A stretch of DNA of 14,962 bases. Origin: G963674505 sp964575975 (GTDB lineage: Bacteria; Desulfobacterota; Desulfobacteria; Desulfobacterales; SKZT01). Each line of letters begins with the position of its first letter. Positions within the stretch are counted from its first letter, which is position 1. The stretch lies in NCBI GenBank assembly GCA_964575975.1, contig CAZNTU010000135.1:1-14962 (forward strand), read 5' to 3'. Both the position numbers and the translations under genes were made by a program. The notes beneath the pieces are model-generated. The model searched no databases, was not told the origin of the DNA, and was given only the letters and a program-made list of their open reading frames with translations. Shown here piece by piece: positions 6,695-14,901 of this stretch.

Positions 6695-9600
6695 CTATTT
6701 TCTTCCTCCCGCTTTTTCCAACATGGACATGATGTCTTTCGACCCTTTATTGCCCAGCTTTTCCAAAATGTCAAGAGCGGTCTGTCCCATGGAGTTTTTC
6801 GCGTTCGCGTCCGCCCCTAGTTCCAGCAGAGCGCCGACGCAGGCTTCTTTTCCCGCGCCGGCGGCGACATGCAAGGGCGTGTAGTCGTAGAAGCTTTCCC
6901 TGGCGTCGACGTCCATGCCTTTTCCGACAAGGTAGGAAACGATTCGCGAGTTTCCCGCATAGGCGGCCACATGCAGGGCAAAATATCCGTTTTCGCCGAC
7001 GGCGTCGATATCCGCGCCTTTTTCCAGCAACATGTCGGCGACCATGGGATCGTCGCGACCGCCGACGGCAACGTGAAGCAGGGGCGTTCCGTAGCCGTCG
7101 ATTCGGTTTGCCTTCGCGCCTCTTTCCAGGAGAATTTTCGCTATCCCGGGAAAGCCGTAGCCGACCGCGTAGTACAAGGGGCTCAAACCGTCGAGGGTTG
7201 TCTCGTCTACTTTTGCTCCTCGGTCGAGAAGCCATCTGACCGCTTTCCCGGCTCCTGCTTGGCAGGCGAACGAAAGGGCCGTCCTGCCGTTGTAGGTCGC
7301 GGCGTTTACTTCTCCTCCGGCGGATACGAGGCTTTCCAAGCGCCCGACGTCGTTTCCAGCCGCCGCGTCCATCATCGGGAGGAGACCTCGTGTCGGCGCT
7401 TTTACGCTGTATTTCGATTTTTTCCAACGCGAAACCGCATCGGGGGAAATGTCCGACGCGAGTTTGACCAGAAGGAAATTCGAATGAGGACCGGAGAGAT
7501 GTTCGGGACGGCCCGGCGACCCCCTGTCCAAGAGAATGCTCTTGTCGGAGACCCCCCTTAGTACGCCTTCGTTTACTCCGCCGAGGGAGAACAGAACAAT
7601 CCTTTGGTCGATGTGCCAATGGAGCGTTTCAGGAGAAATTCCGGCGCCGGATTCGCCGTTTTTCCCCTTTTTCGATACCAGCGCCCCCACGACGGGAAAC
7701 TCGATTTTCTGGTGGATGTTTTCCCGGTCCACTGCGGGATGCTGAAGTCCTTCGCTCATCTCGGCGACTGCGGCGGAGGTTTCTGCCAGAATCTCGCCTA
7801 TGGAAAGACAACGGTTTTCGTCCTTGTCCGTCGATGCGGACATGATGGTCGATATAAGGCTTTCGGTGAAGAAACCGTTTTCGAATTCGTCGCTTTCGTA
7901 GGAGAATTCGTTCCCCCCGCTGGAACTGAAAACCACCGCGCCCGTTCGCCTGACAAGGTCGTTGTAGACGAATCTGTTTTTGTCTATGAAGCGGAATCGT
8001 TCCGAATTCGGGTCGAGAAGCCGGAATTTCGCCACGACCGTCCGGGAGGTCCTGGGCGAAATGCCGCGGCTTTCCGCTTTGGCGAAATAGAGGTTCGACG
8101 CCTGGTCGTCGACTTCGCCGGATTCGCACGTGTCTAGAAGAAGGACTTTTTTCCTGGACCGGGTTTTCGAGAGAAGTCTTTCGATGTCGTCGCAGGATAT
8201 CCCCGTGTCTCCCAGGCGGCTCAAGTCCGCGTCGTGGGGCAGAAAGTAACAGGTCGATTCCGGGTCGTTGTCGTGAACGCCGTGGCCCGCGAAAAACAGC
8301 ACGACCACGTCGTCGACGGACGCTTCCGCCAGAAAGTCGGCAGCCTTTTCGATGTTTTCCTTGCCGGCTTCGCCGTTGACGAAAGCGCGGACGCGGATGT
8401 CTCCGAAAGCTCCCTTCATGCTGGAAAACAGGATTCCCAGGTCCTCCGCGTCGTTGTCCGCGTATTTCAGGTTCAGCGAAGAATCGGCGTATTCGGAAAC
8501 TCCGAACCCGGCGTAGTAGAGATCGGGTTTTGTCTTATCGTCGTATTCCAGGCGGGTCCGCGCCCGGAAGGACTCGACCCCGGCAGCGTTTATGCAGGAC
8601 GCCTCGATCGTATTGCTTCCCGACGTCAATTCGAAAGTTTCCGTCGCCGAGGCCGAGTGTCCCGAAATCGGTTTTCCGTCTCCGGGGAAAAGCGGCACGT
8701 CGTCCACGTAGATGTTGTAGCTTTTCAAGGAATGCGAATCGTCCCGGAATCCGCATGAAAGAATTGCCGTTTTTCCTTCCTGCCGGACGGAGGAAATTTC
8801 GGCTTCGGGCGCCTCGTAGCCGACCGAAATCGCCGCTTCGGACTCCAAGCCGAATTTCTTCAGGTGCTTCAAGTGCCGGCGGTAAAAGTACTCCCGGATT
8901 TTTTCGCTTCCCAAATCCATGTCTCGCAGCATCAGGTCGGGCCTGTTTTTTACAAGGGCGAACTGGTCGGGGCCGTATGCTTCCAAACCCTTTACGATGG
9001 CTAGCAGCGAGCCGCCGTGCCTGGAAGAATCGAAACAGCCGTCGGGAGTGTAGGAGATCCATTCGGAACCCGAATCGACCAGGGAAACGACCGAGCCGTT
9101 TTCCACGTTGACGATCCTGGTTTCGATTCCGTCGCGGACTTCCGCCAGGAACTTGCCTCGGATCAGCATGTGCGTCGCGTTCGACGAATGGCGGTCGAAC
9201 GCCAGGCTAGGGTCCGCGACCGGCTTTCTTTCGAAAGGATCTACGAATTCGATTTTTCCCGTATCCGAACGGCATACGAAAACCGGAATACGGGACGAGG
9301 TTTCCCCCTCGGAAACCGTCATGGAATAGAGGTCGCCTTCCTGCGGAAGCGTTTCGACGAATGCTCCGTAGGAAAGATCCAGGATTCGGCATCTTTCGTA
9401 TTCCTGGACCGCAAGGTAGCGCCAGGTCGTATCGACGAAGGCGTTTTCGAATCCTCGGCCCTCCATCGCGAAAACGAGTTTTTGGGTCTTCAGGCTCCAA
9501 ACGGTTGCGCGGTCGTCCGAAACGGCCACCGCAAGCCCTTTTTCGGGTTCGATGAAGACCTTGAAAATGGTCGATACGTGTCCGTCGATCCGGAGTGCCT

Positions 9601-11605
9601 TTTTTCCGGTTTTCGCATTCCACACGTCCGCCCCCCCGTTGTCGATCCCCCTGTAGACAACGTAGCCGCCGGAGTCGTCGAACGAGAGCCTGTCAACGTC
9701 GTTGTCGTACAGAATGGAAGTCCTTTCCCTGAAATCCTTGGTCAAGCCCCCGGTTTCCGTATCCACGATATCCATGCGCCCGGTATAGTAAAGAACCAGA
9801 ATGCGCCGGCCGCAGGGGCTGGCAACCATCATTTGGATTTCTTCGGGGACGAACCGACTTTGTCCAGCGAAATCCTTTGTCTCGACAATCTCGTATTCGG
9901 CCGCGGCGACTCCCGTATCCACGGAATGGACGAGCCGGCCGGATGGAAGCTCCCGAATATCGACCGCGTAGGAACCGACGGACTTGGCCGCGAAGAACTT
10001 TCCTCCCGGATCGATGGCGACGCCGTCGTATCCGTCCACTCTGGCCTCATCCCTGCCGGTTTCGACGGATACGACGCTTACAGCGAAATTTCCTCCCGTA
10101 TACTCGCGCACGATCAAAATATGATTTCCATCGGGGGTAAAATCGAACCAGGAGGTGGAGGCATAGGGCAAATCGAGAACCAGTTCGTGCATCAGCGAGC
10201 CGGCAAGCATGCTCCACAGCTTGACCACGCCTTGGCCGTGGCTGGTGGCGAAGACTTTTCCCCGGGGCGCCATGCGGAAGCTCCAAGGCGCGTCGCCCGT
10301 CTTTTGCGTTTCGATCGTGTTCGACATGGCGAGCGTTTCCAGATCCCAAAGACTGACCCGATTGTTTCCGAAGCCTGCCAAAAGGCGTGTGAATTCGGGA
10401 TCGGATACGATGCGATCAATCGTTTCCGCCATGAAAACATTGTCGTGGGCGAGAGCCGGAAACATTTTGACCGGTTTGCCCGTTTTCGTTTCCCACATTC
10501 GGATTTCGCCGTTCATGCCTCCCGAAAAAAAATATTTCCCGGAAGGTTCGAAGGCCACACTGGTCATTCGGTTGTGCGCCTCTTTTACATGCACCGGAGG
10601 AAATTCGGAATACAGGTCCCAAACACGAATGTCGCTGTTTCCGGCGATCAAAGTCCTGTCGTCGGGACTGATCGCCAGAGGGACGGTTTCGCCTATAAAA
10701 CGGTCGGACTCGTCGAACCGAAATTTTTCCACCAACCCGAGATCGCTCGCCCTTCGAACCTCAATGTCGCCTCCGGCGTCTGCGACGGCGATCAGCTTGC
10801 CGGACGGACTTGCCTTCAAGGACACGATCCTATAAGGCATTTCCCCTTTCAGGCGACTGCCGCCGCCGGCAAAATGTTCCTTGAAAAAAATGTTGTTGCT
10901 CGCGAGAACGCGGAAATTCCCCTCGGGGTCGGAGGCCAGCCCGGAATATCCCCCTTCCTCTTGGCTTTTCGCCAAAAGCTTCCCGTCATGGACATTCCAC
11001 AATTCGCAGCCGCTGTCGCAAGTGGAGAACAAAACCCGTCCGAGGCGATCGACCGCCAAGCCGCTGATTCTCCCGCCCTTGTCCCCCGACAGGGTTTCCA
11101 TCGGTTCCTTGGACTGCGGATCCCAGACCTTGATCAGACCGTCGTCGGCGCCCGTCGCGAAAAAGGAACCGTCGGGCGAGATCGCCAACTGGTTTTGCCC
11201 CGGATTTGCGCGGTCGTGACGAAAATTTCGGAGGAGTCTTCCGGTTTCGATTTCCCAGAGTTTCACCGCGCCAGTCTCATCGAAGGAAATCAGCATCTTT
11301 CCGTCCGGAGTTGCCGCAAGGCAGCGCACTTCGCGGACGTGGCCGTTTTGCACCACCAAATCCACTTTTTCGGCGACCTCCGCATCGGGCGCTCTTCCGC
11401 TCTCCGAAAGCGACGGACCCGGTTTCTCCAGATGCTTTGCGACAATGCTCCTGGCTTCGTTCCGATTCGGAACCACGCCTCGGTAAACCCTCGCACGGCC
11501 GATATCGCGACTTTCATCGCTTTTTTCGCCTTGCACAGGGAAAAAAAGCACGGCACAGGTTGTCAGAATACCAATTGTCAGAATCGATTTGATATATTTC
11601 GACAT
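6695..11605 (-). CDS. Exported WD40-repeat / caspase-like protease (C14) / ankyrin-repeat protein
   Basis: This is a 1636-residue protein. Residues 1-27 form a signal peptide (basic MSKYIKS, then a hydrophobic stretch ending near VQG), so it probably acts outside the cytoplasm. Residues about 70-860 hold some 14-15 WD40-like blades (VKLWEIETGRLL, IKVWDPQSKEPM, IRMWETKTGKPV, ADVWNAKTGKKA and others), enough for two seven-bladed propellers. A WISYTPDGCFDSS segment and a beta-rich linker follow. Residues about 1026-1302 are a caspase-like domain. It has the catalytic His1108 in FFAGHGVH and the nucleophile Cys1160 in LLLDTCESGE. Residues about 1405-1636 contain ankyrin repeats (TPLHVAAGAGK, LLERGAKANRIDG). 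Proteases of this class cut after basic or acidic residues; which applies here cannot be read. The start at 11605 has a GGAGG about 13 bases upstream. The gene is convergent with the CRISPR operon and separated from it by small-gene debris. WD40-caspase proteins are known in large-genome bacteria, and their targets are mostly unknown. Confidence 0.9.
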   Translation of the reverse strand: MSKYIKSILTIGILTTCAVLFFPVQGEKSDESRDIGRARVYRGVVPNRNEARSIVAKHLEKPGPSLSESGRAPDAEVAEKVDLVVQNGHVREVRCLAATPDGKMLISFDETGAVKLWEIETGRLLRNFRHDRANPGQNQLAISPDGSFFATGADDGLIKVWDPQSKEPMETLSGDKGGRISGLAVDRLGRVLFSTCDSGCELWNVHDGKLLAKSQEEGGYSGLASDPEGNFRVLASNNIFFKEHFAGGGSRLKGEMPYRIVSLKASPSGKLIAVADAGGDIEVRRASDLGLVEKFRFDESDRFIGETVPLAISPDDRTLIAGNSDIRVWDLYSEFPPVHVKEAHNRMTSVAFEPSGKYFFSGGMNGEIRMWETKTGKPVKMFPALAHDNVFMAETIDRIVSDPEFTRLLAGFGNNRVSLWDLETLAMSNTIETQKTGDAPWSFRMAPRGKVFATSHGQGVVKLWSMLAGSLMHELVLDLPYASTSWFDFTPDGNHILIVREYTGGNFAVSVVSVETGRDEARVDGYDGVAIDPGGKFFAAKSVGSYAVDIRELPSGRLVHSVDTGVAAAEYEIVETKDFAGQSRFVPEEIQMMVASPCGRRILVLYYTGRMDIVDTETGGLTKDFRERTSILYDNDVDRLSFDDSGGYVVYRGIDNGGADVWNAKTGKKALRIDGHVSTIFKVFIEPEKGLAVAVSDDRATVWSLKTQKLVFAMEGRGFENAFVDTTWRYLAVQEYERCRILDLSYGAFVETLPQEGDLYSMTVSEGETSSRIPVFVCRSDTGKIEFVDPFERKPVADPSLAFDRHSSNATHMLIRGKFLAEVRDGIETRIVNVENGSVVSLVDSGSEWISYTPDGCFDSSRHGGSLLAIVKGLEAYGPDQFALVKNRPDLMLRDMDLGSEKIREYFYRRHLKHLKKFGLESEAAISVGYEAPEAEISSVRQEGKTAILSCGFRDDSHSLKSYNIYVDDVPLFPGDGKPISGHSASATETFELTSGSNTIEASCINAAGVESFRARTRLEYDDKTKPDLYYAGFGVSEYADSSLNLKYADNDAEDLGILFSSMKGAFGDIRVRAFVNGEAGKENIEKAADFLAEASVDDVVVLFFAGHGVHDNDPESTCYFLPHDADLSRLGDTGISCDDIERLLSKTRSRKKVLLLDTCESGEVDDQASNLYFAKAESRGISPRTSRTVVAKFRLLDPNSERFRFIDKNRFVYNDLVRRTGAVVFSSSGGNEFSYESDEFENGFFTESLISTIMSASTDKDENRCLSIGEILAETSAAVAEMSEGLQHPAVDRENIHQKIEFPVVGALVSKKGKNGESGAGISPETLHWHIDQRIVLFSLGGVNEGVLRGVSDKSILLDRGSPGRPEHLSGPHSNFLLVKLASDISPDAVSRWKKSKYSVKAPTRGLLPMMDAAAGNDVGRLESLVSAGGEVNAATYNGRTALSFACQAGAGKAVRWLLDRGAKVDETTLDGLSPLYYAVGYGFPGIAKILLERGAKANRIDGYGTPLLHVAVGGRDDPMVADMLLEKGADIDAVGENGYFALHVAAYAGNSRIVSYLVGKGMDVDARESFYDYTPLHVAAGAGKEACVGALLELGADANAKNSMGQTALDILEKLGNKGSKDIMSMLEKAGGRK

Positions 11606-11846
11606 AAGCGAATTTACGCCTCCAGCGTTTTTTTCCGTCTCATTGAAGCACTCTTGTCCGAATATTTCAATATCTTTTCCGTCGCCTTCCTCTATAGGCC
11701 AACCGAGAAGACAGTCGTTGTTTTACGGATGTTTTTTAACGAGTTGCCCATTGCCGACCGGCAACATATGATAGGCGAAATGGAAAACGAAATCGCCGTC
11801 CCTGTCGAATGCTCGGGTTGACTCGAAAAACCGGAAGGATGGAATT

Positions 11847-11990
11847 ATGAAGCCGATGTTGAGCCCTAAGATCGATCTCGTGTTCAAGATGCTGTTCGTC
11901 CGCGACGCCGACGTCCTCGAGGCCATCCAGATGAAAGCGGTTGCCGCGGAAAGCCTCGAGGAATTCGAAAGGTACCTTTCGTCGCTGTAG
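11847..11990 (+). pseudogene. Rpn-family (PD-(D/E)XK nuclease/transposase-like) remnant
   Basis: A 47-residue frame starts at ATG 11847 after an AAGGA ribosome-binding site and opens MKPMLSPKIDLVFKMLFVRD. This is the characteristic N-terminus of Rpn-like recombination-promoting nuclease proteins (S-P-K-x-D-x-V-F-K-x-L-F). Those proteins are normally about 250-300 residues long. Here the sequence jumps after DVLEAI to MKAVAAESLEEFERYLSSL, which looks like a later part of such a protein, and stops. The PD-(D/E)XK catalytic core is missing. It is best read as an internal deletion derivative without nuclease activity. Confidence 0.5.
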
Positions 11991-12043
11991 GCACGCTGTA
12001 GGCATGCGGCAGGCCTTTTCCGCTTGGGGCGAAAACGATCGCG

Positions 12044-12567
12044 TCAAGGATTTCGATGTCTCGCCGTTTTGAAAACAACCGCCGTATCTTCGCCTATGAA
12101 AGAATGGAACTGACATCGGTGACGTTTCCTTTCCTCCTCGTCGACGAAATTCTCGGGGGCGTTCTCCCGCACGACGAAATCCTCCGGCCGGATCGTTTTT
12201 CGGTTGACCAGGCCTAGCACCACCCGGTCGCCCAGGAACGAGCGATATTCCTCCACCAGGTCGCACGCCAACGACGGCCGTCCGTAGCTGACCTCGTGAA
12301 GGGAGCCCAGGTACGGGTCCAGGCAGACCGTCTTGACCGCCGAGAGCACTTCGTTGATAAGCAGCATGTAGATGAAGGAGAGAAGCGCGTTCATCGGGTC
12401 GCGGGGCGGCCGTCGGTTTCTTCCCTGGAACGCGAACGCCTCGTTGCGGATCAGTCCCGAAAAGGCCGAGTAGTAAATCCGTCCGGCGGCGCCCTCCAAA
12501 CCCCGAAGCGATTCCAGCTCCGTCGCCGACTCGCAGTGGCCAGCGCGAAACCCGGCTCGCTCAGCTT
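12044..12567 (-). pseudogene. cas1: Cas1 C-terminal fragment (degraded CRISPR adaptation integrase)
   Basis: The - strand encodes the helical catalytic domain of Cas1, the integrase that inserts spacers into CRISPR arrays. Visible motifs, in order, are ELESLRGLEGAAGRIYY with the catalytic Glu, RRPPRDPMNALLSFIYMLL, and LDPYLGSLHEVSYGRPSLA with the catalytic His. CDLVEEYRS with the metal-binding Asp and IRPEDFVVREN follow. The N-terminal beta domain is absent. The reading frame runs upstream only into unrelated sequence where a transposase fragment begins (about 12568). The C-terminus degenerates after DEEERKR into a short non-Cas1 tail. No start codon or ribosome-binding site belonging to cas1 remains, so it is not expected to be functional. 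cas2 is not seen next to it. The opposite orientation to the cmr operon suggests a once separate adaptation operon. Confidence 0.85.
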
Positions 12568-12980
12568 GAACAGCTTGTCTCTGTTCACTGATTCGGTGGA
12601 CCATCGGTAGCTGCCCATGACAGTCTGTACCTTTGTGGTTTCAATGCAGTCGAACCAATCCAGGATCTGGGCGAGAGAGCGTTGCGCGAGCCAGCTTTCC
12701 AGTTTCTTTTCGAGCTTGACAAGCGATTTGGTTTTTCCGGGTTCTTGTTTTTTAAGCTTGACCTCTACTCCCTTTATTTTTTCGTCAGGAAACAATGATA
12801 TCCCAGCGAGACAAATTGCGTGAATTGTCTTCCACGCGGATTGTCCGGGTACCATGTGCGCGGTCGCGCACCGTCGATCCTTCCCTTCTGCACGGCAAAA
12901 AGTTCTTCGATTTTTTCTCGCAGCCGATAGTTTTCAAGTGCTGTAATATTAGCAATAGTCACCGACGACAGCCCTTTCAA
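12568..12980 (-). pseudogene. C-terminal remnant of an IS4/IS1634-type DDE transposase
   Basis: One frame (12980-12774) reads ENYRLREKIEELFAVQKGRI, then DNPRGRQFTQFVSLGYHCFL. After a frameshift near 12785-12795 another frame continues EKIKGVEVKLKKQEPGKTKS, then ESWLAQRSLAQILDWFDCIE and GSYRWSTESVNRDKLF. This matches the C-terminal layout of IS4/IS1634-type transposases: the final Y-x-x-R-x-x-I-E-x-x-F helix with the last catalytic Glu, then R-G-x-x-F-x-x-F-V, and a tail with W-F-D-x-I-E and W-S/T-T-E-x-x-x-R-D-x-L-F. The N-terminal two thirds and both terminal inverted repeats are missing. The fragment abuts the Cas1 fragment at about 12568. The IS group is assigned by eye. Confidence 0.65.
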
Positions 12981-13021
12981 GATATTTTACTTTTTGCATA
13001 TTCATAAAAATGATTTGCGGC

Positions 13022-13049
13022 TTGACAAGTTAATACAGGCGTATTAGAT
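13022..13049 (+). promoter_or_regulatory. Candidate promoter of the TetR-family gene
   Basis: A perfect -35 box TTGACA (13022-13027) is followed after 16 bases by TTAGAT (13044-13049), a weak -10. The surrounding 150 bases are clearly more AT-rich than the rest of the window. The position, about 45 bases before the chosen start codon at 13095, is right for this gene. The -10 is poor, so the exact start of transcription is uncertain. Confidence 0.4.
13031..13046. promoter_or_regulatory. Palindromic operator candidate for the TetR-family regulator
   Basis: TAATACAGGCGTATTA is a perfect inverted repeat with 6-bp arms and a 4-bp centre. It lies in the spacer and overlaps the -10 region of the candidate promoter just upstream of the TetR-family gene, the usual place for autoregulation. 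A partial copy of one arm (GTATTA) recurs at about 13068-13073. Binding is inferred only. Confidence 0.45.
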
Positions 13050-13094
13050 GGATTGGTTGATGCGATTGTATTAAATTTTCTGAAAGGGTCGTCC

Positions 13095-13754
13095 ATGCCG
13101 GAAATTAAATCAAAAAACACTCGAAAAGAATTATTCGAAGCAGGCATCAAGGTATTCGCGGAAAAGGGATATCGGGACGCAACTGTCAGGGAAATCTGCA
13201 AAAACGCAGGGGCAGCCAACGTTAACGCGGTTAATTATTATTTCGGATCAAAGGAAAAACTGTACCGTGAAATTCTGGGTGCCATTTTTTCCGCTTACGA
13301 TCGGTTCGACCGGGAGGACTGGGACCGAAAAACACCCCGGGAGCAGCTCGGGTCGATGATTTCAAACTTCTGCGCCATGCTCTATAAGAACAATGCTTTC
13401 GCCTCGGACATTACATCCATTTTTATTTCCGAGATGATCCGGCCCTCCCCGTTCATCGAGGAGCTGGTGGATACCTACAACCGGCCCCGGATCAAGCGGC
13501 ATTTAAAAATGTTCCGGGACCTTCTGGGAGAGGATGCGACAGATGACATGGCCCGGGACTGCCTGGTGTCGGTGGCCGGGCAACTGCTTTACTACAGTTT
13601 CGCATGGCCGGTTTTTTCCCGTCTGTTTCCGGATTATTCCCCGAATGAGAGATATGAACAATGGGCCGCCCATGTATATGAATTTTCTTTGGGAGGAATT
13701 GAGGCGGTACGAAACAACATTTTCAAGAAAGAGGAGAACACCCGTGGGGATTAA
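13095..13754 (+). CDS. TetR/AcrR-family transcriptional regulator, CerR-like C-terminus
   Basis: This 219-residue one-component regulator has the N-terminal helix-turn-helix typical of TetR proteins: FEAGIKVFAEKGYRDATVRE, then ICKNAGAANVNAVNYYFGSK with the recognition helix and the conserved Y-x-F-G-S-K-E-x-L-Y. The C-terminal ligand-binding half (SEMIRPSPFIEELVDTYNRP, then SVAGQLLYYSFAWPVFSRLF) resembles the CerR C-terminal domain. The frame is open from a TTG at 13053, but the ATG at 13095 is preferred because GAAAGGG lies upstream and TetR proteins begin just before the first helix. It overlaps the following sulfotransferase gene by 11 bases, so the two are co-transcribed. It is likely autoregulated through the palindrome at 13031-13046 and may respond to the sulfotransferase's substrate or product. 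Confidence 0.88.
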   Translation: MPEIKSKNTRKELFEAGIKVFAEKGYRDATVREICKNAGAANVNAVNYYFGSKEKLYREILGAIFSAYDRFDREDWDRKTPREQLGSMISNFCAMLYKNNAFASDITSIFISEMIRPSPFIEELVDTYNRPRIKRHLKMFRDLLGEDATDDMARDCLVSVAGQLLYYSFAWPVFSRLFPDYSPNERYEQWAAHVYEFSLGGIEAVRNNIFKKEENTRGD

Positions 13755-14901
13755 GCTTGTATCACAGCCGTTTATGGAGAATGCCGTCAAGACATCCGGC
13801 TTGGAGGATTTCGGGGGGGATACCTTTAAACATGGCCTGGAAGCGCTGATCGACTCCCTGAACAATGACCTGGACCTGGCCGAAGGCACTGCCGGCTATT
13901 TTCAGCAGACGATCGCCCAGATCCTTGTCAACCGGTTGCAGGTTACCCAGTTGATAAAAGATCATCCTGAAATTCAGGGCGAAGAAATCAAGGCCCCCAT
14001 TATTATCGTGGGACTGCCCAGGACCGGTACCACCATTACCCAGACCCTGATGGCTTTGGATCCATTGTCCCGGTTCCTGAGAAATTTTGAATCAGCAGGC
14101 GCTGTCTGTCCGCCTCCCCCCTTGTTGCCCCGCGTGCCTGATCCAAGGATCCAATCAAGTTACGACGCCATGGAAGGGTTGTTCTCAATGGGACCCGAGC
14201 TGCGGGGCATCAACGGCATCAATTTTATGGCCCTGGGCACTGCGGAATGCCAGAATCTCATGGCCCATGAATTTGTCCATGCGGGCTGGAGTGTCGGGTC
14301 CAGCCTGTTCGGTCATGGCAATTGGGTGGGGGACTGCGACATGACCCCGGCCTATGGCTGGCACAAACGCCTGCTCCAGGTGTTCCAGTGGAAACTACCC
14401 AACGAGCGCTGGGTACTCAAGGCGCCCATTCACCTGTTTGGCCTGGAGCCCCTTTTGAAGACCTATCCCGACGCCAGAATCATATTTACGCACCGGGATC
14501 CATTTGAAGCCATGGTGTCCGGTGTCAGCTTGGTTTCCCGTTGGACGCAATTAACCACTGGTCAAGTGAATATCCCGGCCATAGCGGACTGGTATCCTGC
14601 CCTTTGGGTCAAGGGGCTTGAGCGGGCCTTAAAGGTTCGGGAAAAATTGAGGGAGGAACAGGTTTTTGATGTGTTTCACGCTGATCTGAGCAAGGATCCG
14701 ATCATATCCATGAAAAAAATATACGAACACTTCGATATCCCTTTCAGCCGAACGGTCCGGAAACGGATGCAGGTCTGGCTGCGGGACAATCCCCGTTCAA
14801 AATTCGGCAGCCACTTCTGTAATGCATCCGAACTGGGAATGGACCCGGACCTGGAAAAAGAACGGTTCGGTTTTTATCTTAACCGCTTTAACCTTGCATG
14901 A
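13744..14901 (+). CDS. Sulfotransferase-family protein
   Basis: This 385-residue protein has the PAPS-binding signature of the Sulfotransfer_3 group. The 5'-phosphosulfate loop is VGLPRTGTT (from residue 89) and the 3'-phosphate motif is THRDPFEAMVSGVSL with the Arg at about residue 251, preceded by WVLKAPIHLFGLEPL. It is expected to move a sulfuryl group from PAPS to a hydroxyl or amine of an unknown small molecule, in the cytosol. GTG at 13744 is chosen because AGAGGAGA lies nearby upstream and the gene then overlaps the TetR gene by 11 bases. An ATG at 13774 is a possible alternative. The frame also extends upstream into the TetR gene, but that part is shadow. No transmembrane segment is visible. 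Substrate cannot be inferred. Codon and base use look closer to the TetR gene than to the CRISPR region. Confidence 0.88.
   Translation: MGIKLVSQPFMENAVKTSGLEDFGGDTFKHGLEALIDSLNNDLDLAEGTAGYFQQTIAQILVNRLQVTQLIKDHPEIQGEEIKAPIIIVGLPRTGTTITQTLMALDPLSRFLRNFESAGAVCPPPPLLPRVPDPRIQSSYDAMEGLFSMGPELRGINGINFMALGTAECQNLMAHEFVHAGWSVGSSLFGHGNWVGDCDMTPAYGWHKRLLQVFQWKLPNERWVLKAPIHLFGLEPLLKTYPDARIIFTHRDPFEAMVSGVSLVSRWTQLTTGQVNIPAIADWYPALWVKGLERALKVREKLREEQVFDVFHADLSKDPIISMKKIYEHFDIPFSRTVRKRMQVWLRDNPRSKFGSHFCNASELGMDPDLEKERFGFYLNRFNLA

Noticed and set aside
11520..11605. Lipoprotein signal (lipobox) at LTTC in the caspase protein
   Set aside because: The residue before Cys is Thr, which signal peptidase II rarely accepts; an ordinary Sec signal peptide is more likely.
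9017..11821. 934-residue open frame on the + strand, antisense to the WD40-caspase gene
   Set aside because: It is a shadow caused by codon bias: the sequence has no domain pattern, while the opposite strand encodes regular WD40 blades. Its last 50 or so residues (11660-11821) lie outside the caspase gene, but I could not match them to any family.
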